A stretch of 64,000 bases of DNA, taken from Maribacter luteus. GTDB lineage: Bacteria; Bacteroidota; Bacteroidia; Flavobacteriales; Flavobacteriaceae. The position numbers were made by a program, and so were the translations under genes. The stretch spans positions 163,982-227,981 of the forward strand of contig NZ_WKJH01000006.1 in NCBI RefSeq assembly GCF_009674825.1, written 5' to 3'. Shown piece after piece: positions 61,671-64,000 of this stretch. The number at the start of each line of letters is the position of its first letter. Positions within the stretch are counted from its first letter, which is position 1. Below the pieces are notes generated by a model. That model saw nothing but the letters and a program-made list of their open reading frames with translations. It made no database searches and had not been told where the DNA came from.

Positions 61671-63611
61671 TTAAAACGACTTTAAGGTACTATTTATTTC
61701 TTTAGTGACCAAGTCAACGAAATCCTGTACACTAATAGAACCTAAATCTTCACCTCCGTGTCTTCGGATAGCGATGGTATTATGTTCTTCCTCACTTTCT
61801 CCTACAATCAGCATAAATGGTGTTTTGCCCATTTCTGCTTCACGTATTTTCTTTCCTACAGTTTCGTTCCTGTTATCAATGAGGGCGCGAATTTCGTTAT
61901 TTTCCAAGGAATTTAAAACTTTTTCCGCATATTTTTCATGTTTCTCGCTCACTGGCAGTATAATGGCCTGCTCGGGAATCAGCCATAATGGGAAATTTCC
62001 TCCGGTATGTTCCAATAATAGGGCTATGAATCGCTCCATACTTCCAAAAGGTGCGCGATGGATCATTACAGGTCTATGTAACTCGTTATCGCTGCCTTTA
62101 TAAGTTAGGTCAAAACGTTCCGGTAAGTTGTAATCTACTTGTATGGTTCCTAATTGCCAATTTCTTCCTAAGGCATCTTTAACCATAAAATCCAATTTCG
62201 GACCATAAAAAGCAGCTTCGCCACTTTCAATTACATAGTCCAATCCTTTTTCCTTAGCTGCATTTATGATGGCATTTTCAGCTTTTTCCCAATTTTCAAC
62301 GGAGCCTATGTATTTGTCGGGGTTATCCAAATCCCTTACGGAGACTTGGGCTTTGAAATTTTCAAAACCTAATGAACCCAATACATATAAGGATAGGTCA
62401 ATTACTTTCTTGAACTCTTCATCCAATTGTTCTGGTGTACAGAAAATGTGGGCATCGTCTTGGGTAAATCCTCGTACCCTTGTTAAGCCGTGGAGTTCGC
62501 CACTTTGTTCATATCTATATACTGTGCCGAATTCGGCATAACGTTTTGGTAATTCTTTATAACTAAATGGCTTGGTGTTATAAATTTCGCAGTGGTGCGG
62601 GCAGTTCATCGGTTTTAGTAAAAACTCCTCACCATTTTTAGGTGTATGAATAGGTTGAAAACTGTCCTCACCGTATTTTGCATAGTGTCCAGAGGTTACA
62701 TAAAGTTCTTTCTGACCTATATGTGGTGTTACCACCATTTCATATCCTGCTTTTTTCTGTGCTTTTTTCAAGAAATCTTCCAAACGTTCCCGTAGGGCGG
62801 CTCCTTTGGGCAGCCACAATGGAAGGCCTTGTCCTACTTTTTGTGAAAAAGCGAAAAGTTCCAGTTCCTTACCTAACTTTCTATGATCTCTTTGTTTGGC
62901 CTCTTCCAATAACTGTAAGTACTCGGTAAGTTCTTTTTGTTTAGGAAAGGAAATCCCGTAAACTCGGGTGAGTTGTTTTTTGTTTTCATCACCTCTCCAA
63001 TATGCGCCGGCGACACTTAATATTTTTATGGCCTTTACTATACCGGTGTTGGGAATGTGTCCACCACGACATAAATCGGTAAAAGTATCGTGATCACAAA
63101 AGGTAATAGTACCGTCCTCAAGGTTTTCTATAAGTTCAACCTTGAATTCGTTTCCTTGCGATTTGTATTTTTCCAGAGCTTCCGCTTTTGATACGGGGTG
63201 CATTTTGAAATCATGTTTGCCCCTTGCGATTTCCAAGGCTCTCTTTTCGATGGAAGGAAAATCTTTCTCCGACACGGTGTGTTCCCCAAAATCAACATCA
63301 TAATAGAATCCGTTTTCAATCGCGGGACCAATGGTCAATTTCGCCCCAGGGAACAATTCTTCCAAAGCTTGGGCAACAATATGTGAAGAAGAATGCCAGA
63401 AGGCTTTTTTTCCTTCATCATTGTTCCATGTATATAAGGTAAGGGAACCGTCCTCATTTAAGGGGGTCACCGTCTCAACAATGGTATCGTTGAATTTTGC
63501 GGAAATGACATTTCGTGCCAAACCTTCGCTTATGCTCTTGGCAACATCCATTGGAGTGCTGCCTTTGCTGTACTCCTTGATAGTTCCGTCTGGTAAAGTA
63601 ATCTTGATCAT
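61671..63611 (-). CDS. thrS: Threonyl-tRNA synthetase
   Basis: The start at 63611 ([20 protein letters not shown]) is supported by the family N-terminus and by a promoter at 63636-63666 whose transcription start lies after the longer frame's first codon; the product has 646 residues. Domains in order are TGS (1-62), the editing domain with [20 protein letters not shown], and the class II catalytic core ([20 protein letters not shown] with the zinc Cys, then [40 protein letters not shown]). The anticodon-binding domain closes it. It heads the thrS-infC-rpmI-rplT operon. Confidence 0.97.
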   Translation of the reverse strand: MIKITLPDGTIKEYSKGSTPMDVAKSISEGLARNVISAKFNDTIVETVTPLNEDGSLTLYTWNNDEGKKAFWHSSSHIVAQALEELFPGAKLTIGPAIENGFYYDVDFGEHTVSEKDFPSIEKRALEIARGKHDFKMHPVSKAEALEKYKSQGNEFKVELIENLEDGTITFCDHDTFTDLCRGGHIPNTGIVKAIKILSVAGAYWRGDENKKQLTRVYGISFPKQKELTEYLQLLEEAKQRDHRKLGKELELFAFSQKVGQGLPLWLPKGAALRERLEDFLKKAQKKAGYEMVVTPHIGQKELYVTSGHYAKYGEDSFQPIHTPKNGEEFLLKPMNCPHHCEIYNTKPFSYKELPKRYAEFGTVYRYEQSGELHGLTRVRGFTQDDAHIFCTPEQLDEEFKKVIDLSLYVLGSLGFENFKAQVSVRDLDNPDKYIGSVENWEKAENAIINAAKEKGLDYVIESGEAAFYGPKLDFMVKDALGRNWQLGTIQVDYNLPERFDLTYKGSDNELHRPVMIHRAPFGSMERFIALLLEHTGGNFPLWLIPEQAIILPVSEKHEKYAEKVLNSLENNEIRALIDNRNETVGKKIREAEMGKTPFMLIVGESEEEHNTIAIRRHGGEDLGSISVQDFVDLVTKEINSTLKSF

Positions 63612-63635
63612 GCTTCTTTTATGACAATAAGGGTA

Positions 63636-63666
63636 CAAAGATACTATCTTGTATTCATGCGGGCAA
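63636..63666 (-). promoter_or_regulatory. Promoter of the thrS operon
   Basis: On the minus strand TTG (63664-63666) and TATCTTTG (63636-63643) are 20 bases apart, an excellent match to the Bacteroidota -33/-7 promoter. The predicted start of transcription is near 63632, 20 bases before the thrS start codon. Confidence 0.7.
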
Positions 63667-63925
63667 TATATGTAGGTATGTTTTTAGGGGGTATCCCTGG
63701 CTGTGGAAAAACGAAGGTGTCGGGGCGTTCTTTAGATACATTGATTAATTTCATCGTATCGTTCCTGTCTATAGTATAATTAAAAAGGAGGCATTCTTGC
63801 CAGTTTTAAAATAAAGTATTAGATTTAATACCCTTTTTTAAAATTTATTTAGTTTCTAAGTTCTTCGGAAATAAAGGGTTATAATGTTTTTGGTGTTTTT
63901 TTGAAAAAAACCTTTTAAAAAAGTC
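63667..63925. other. Gene-free stretch between the thrS promoter and the edge promoter
   Basis: No gene is seen on either strand in this divergent spacer. The right half is very A+T-rich with runs of T and A, consistent with upstream activation of the promoter at 63926. Confidence 0.5.
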
Positions 63926-63955
63926 TTGTTTGGAAGGAAAATGGTTGTAGATTTG
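63926..63955 (+). promoter_or_regulatory. Strong plus-strand promoter, firing out of the window
   Basis: TTG at 63926-63928 and TAGATTTG at 63948-63955 are separated by 19 bases, a full match to the Bacteroidota consensus, with an A+T-rich upstream region like an UP element. The predicted transcript begins near 63959, within GCCCGAA (63958-63964), whose complement TTCGGGC is at 63994-64000. No protein start follows before the window ends, so a stable RNA gene or a structured leader is likely. Confidence 0.65.
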
Positions 63956-64000
63956 CAGCCCGAAACGATTAAGGTCGTTGGGTAAAAAAGGTCTTCGGGC

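Noticed and set aside
63612..63638. ATG at 63638 as start of thrS.
   Set aside because: It lies upstream of the predicted transcription start (about 63632), and the extra residues do not match the TGS domain start.
1..64000. CRISPR arrays, insertion sequences, prophage or plasmid genes.
   Set aside because: No regularly spaced repeats, transposase, integrase or phage structural gene was found on either strand.

Overview
The window is a piece of a marine Flavobacteriia (Bacteroidota) chromosome. The evidence is the family content (DUF6090, DUF6503, DUF4374, PorT-like barrels, Fkp), lipoproteins with an acidic stretch straight after the lipobox cysteine, Bacteroidota-type promoters (TTG-N19-TAnnTTTG), few Shine-Dalgarno sites and A+T-rich spacers. 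No CRISPR array, insertion sequence or prophage was seen.

Region 1 (1-18.5 kb) is a surface/envelope region. A Spy-like periplasmic protein heads a set of surface lipoproteins (two DUF1566/Lcl-C proteins and one Cthe_2159-type beta-helix protein). A DUF6090 gene with a frameshifted end follows. Next comes a tight operon: VTC polyphosphate polymerase, DUF4956 membrane protein, DUF2490 barrel and a second Cthe_2159-type lipoprotein. A CotH-kinase lipoprotein follows it. Upstream of the VTC operon are three 8-bp direct repeats spaced by 3 bp that match the form of a Pho box. After this comes a redox set (PepSY-type membrane protein, small membrane protein, 2x[4Fe-4S] ferredoxin, ferric-reductase-like cytochrome, Tat-exported flavoprotein) and a LytS/LytTR two-component pair. 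The set reads as a phosphate-responsive system that builds or decorates a surface polymer.

Region 2 (18.6-23.2 kb) is a TetR-led metabolic/stress cluster: SDR, alpha/beta hydrolase, DUF6503 lipoprotein, peroxiredoxin-like protein and DoxX. Region 3 (23.2-39.1 kb) is accessory. It holds a PD-(D/E)XK-like protein of unknown family, a winged-helix/membrane protein, DinB, a TPR histidine kinase with its LytTR regulator, a tandem array of four paralogous secreted proteins, and a decaying stretch with a broken Mrr endonuclease, a serine hydrolase without a clear start codon and a DinB pseudogene. A repeat pair precedes the two different nuclease genes.

Region 4 (39.1-53.6 kb) is core genome: fkp, tRNA-Lys, aroK, a phosphoribosyltransferase, a methyltransferase, an S4 protein, an FKBP lipoprotein, a PorT-like barrel, tgt, an LptF/G permease, an EamA transporter, accA, dnaB and a conserved periplasmic protein. 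Region 5 (53.8-58.9 kb) is an iron/siderophore-type uptake locus: DUF4374, TonB receptor and AraC regulator. Region 6 (58.9-64 kb) has a HAD phosphatase, YjbQ and the translation cluster thrS-infC-rpmI-rplT on the minus strand. A strong promoter near the right edge fires out of the window.

All family calls come from reading the sequence without database searches.
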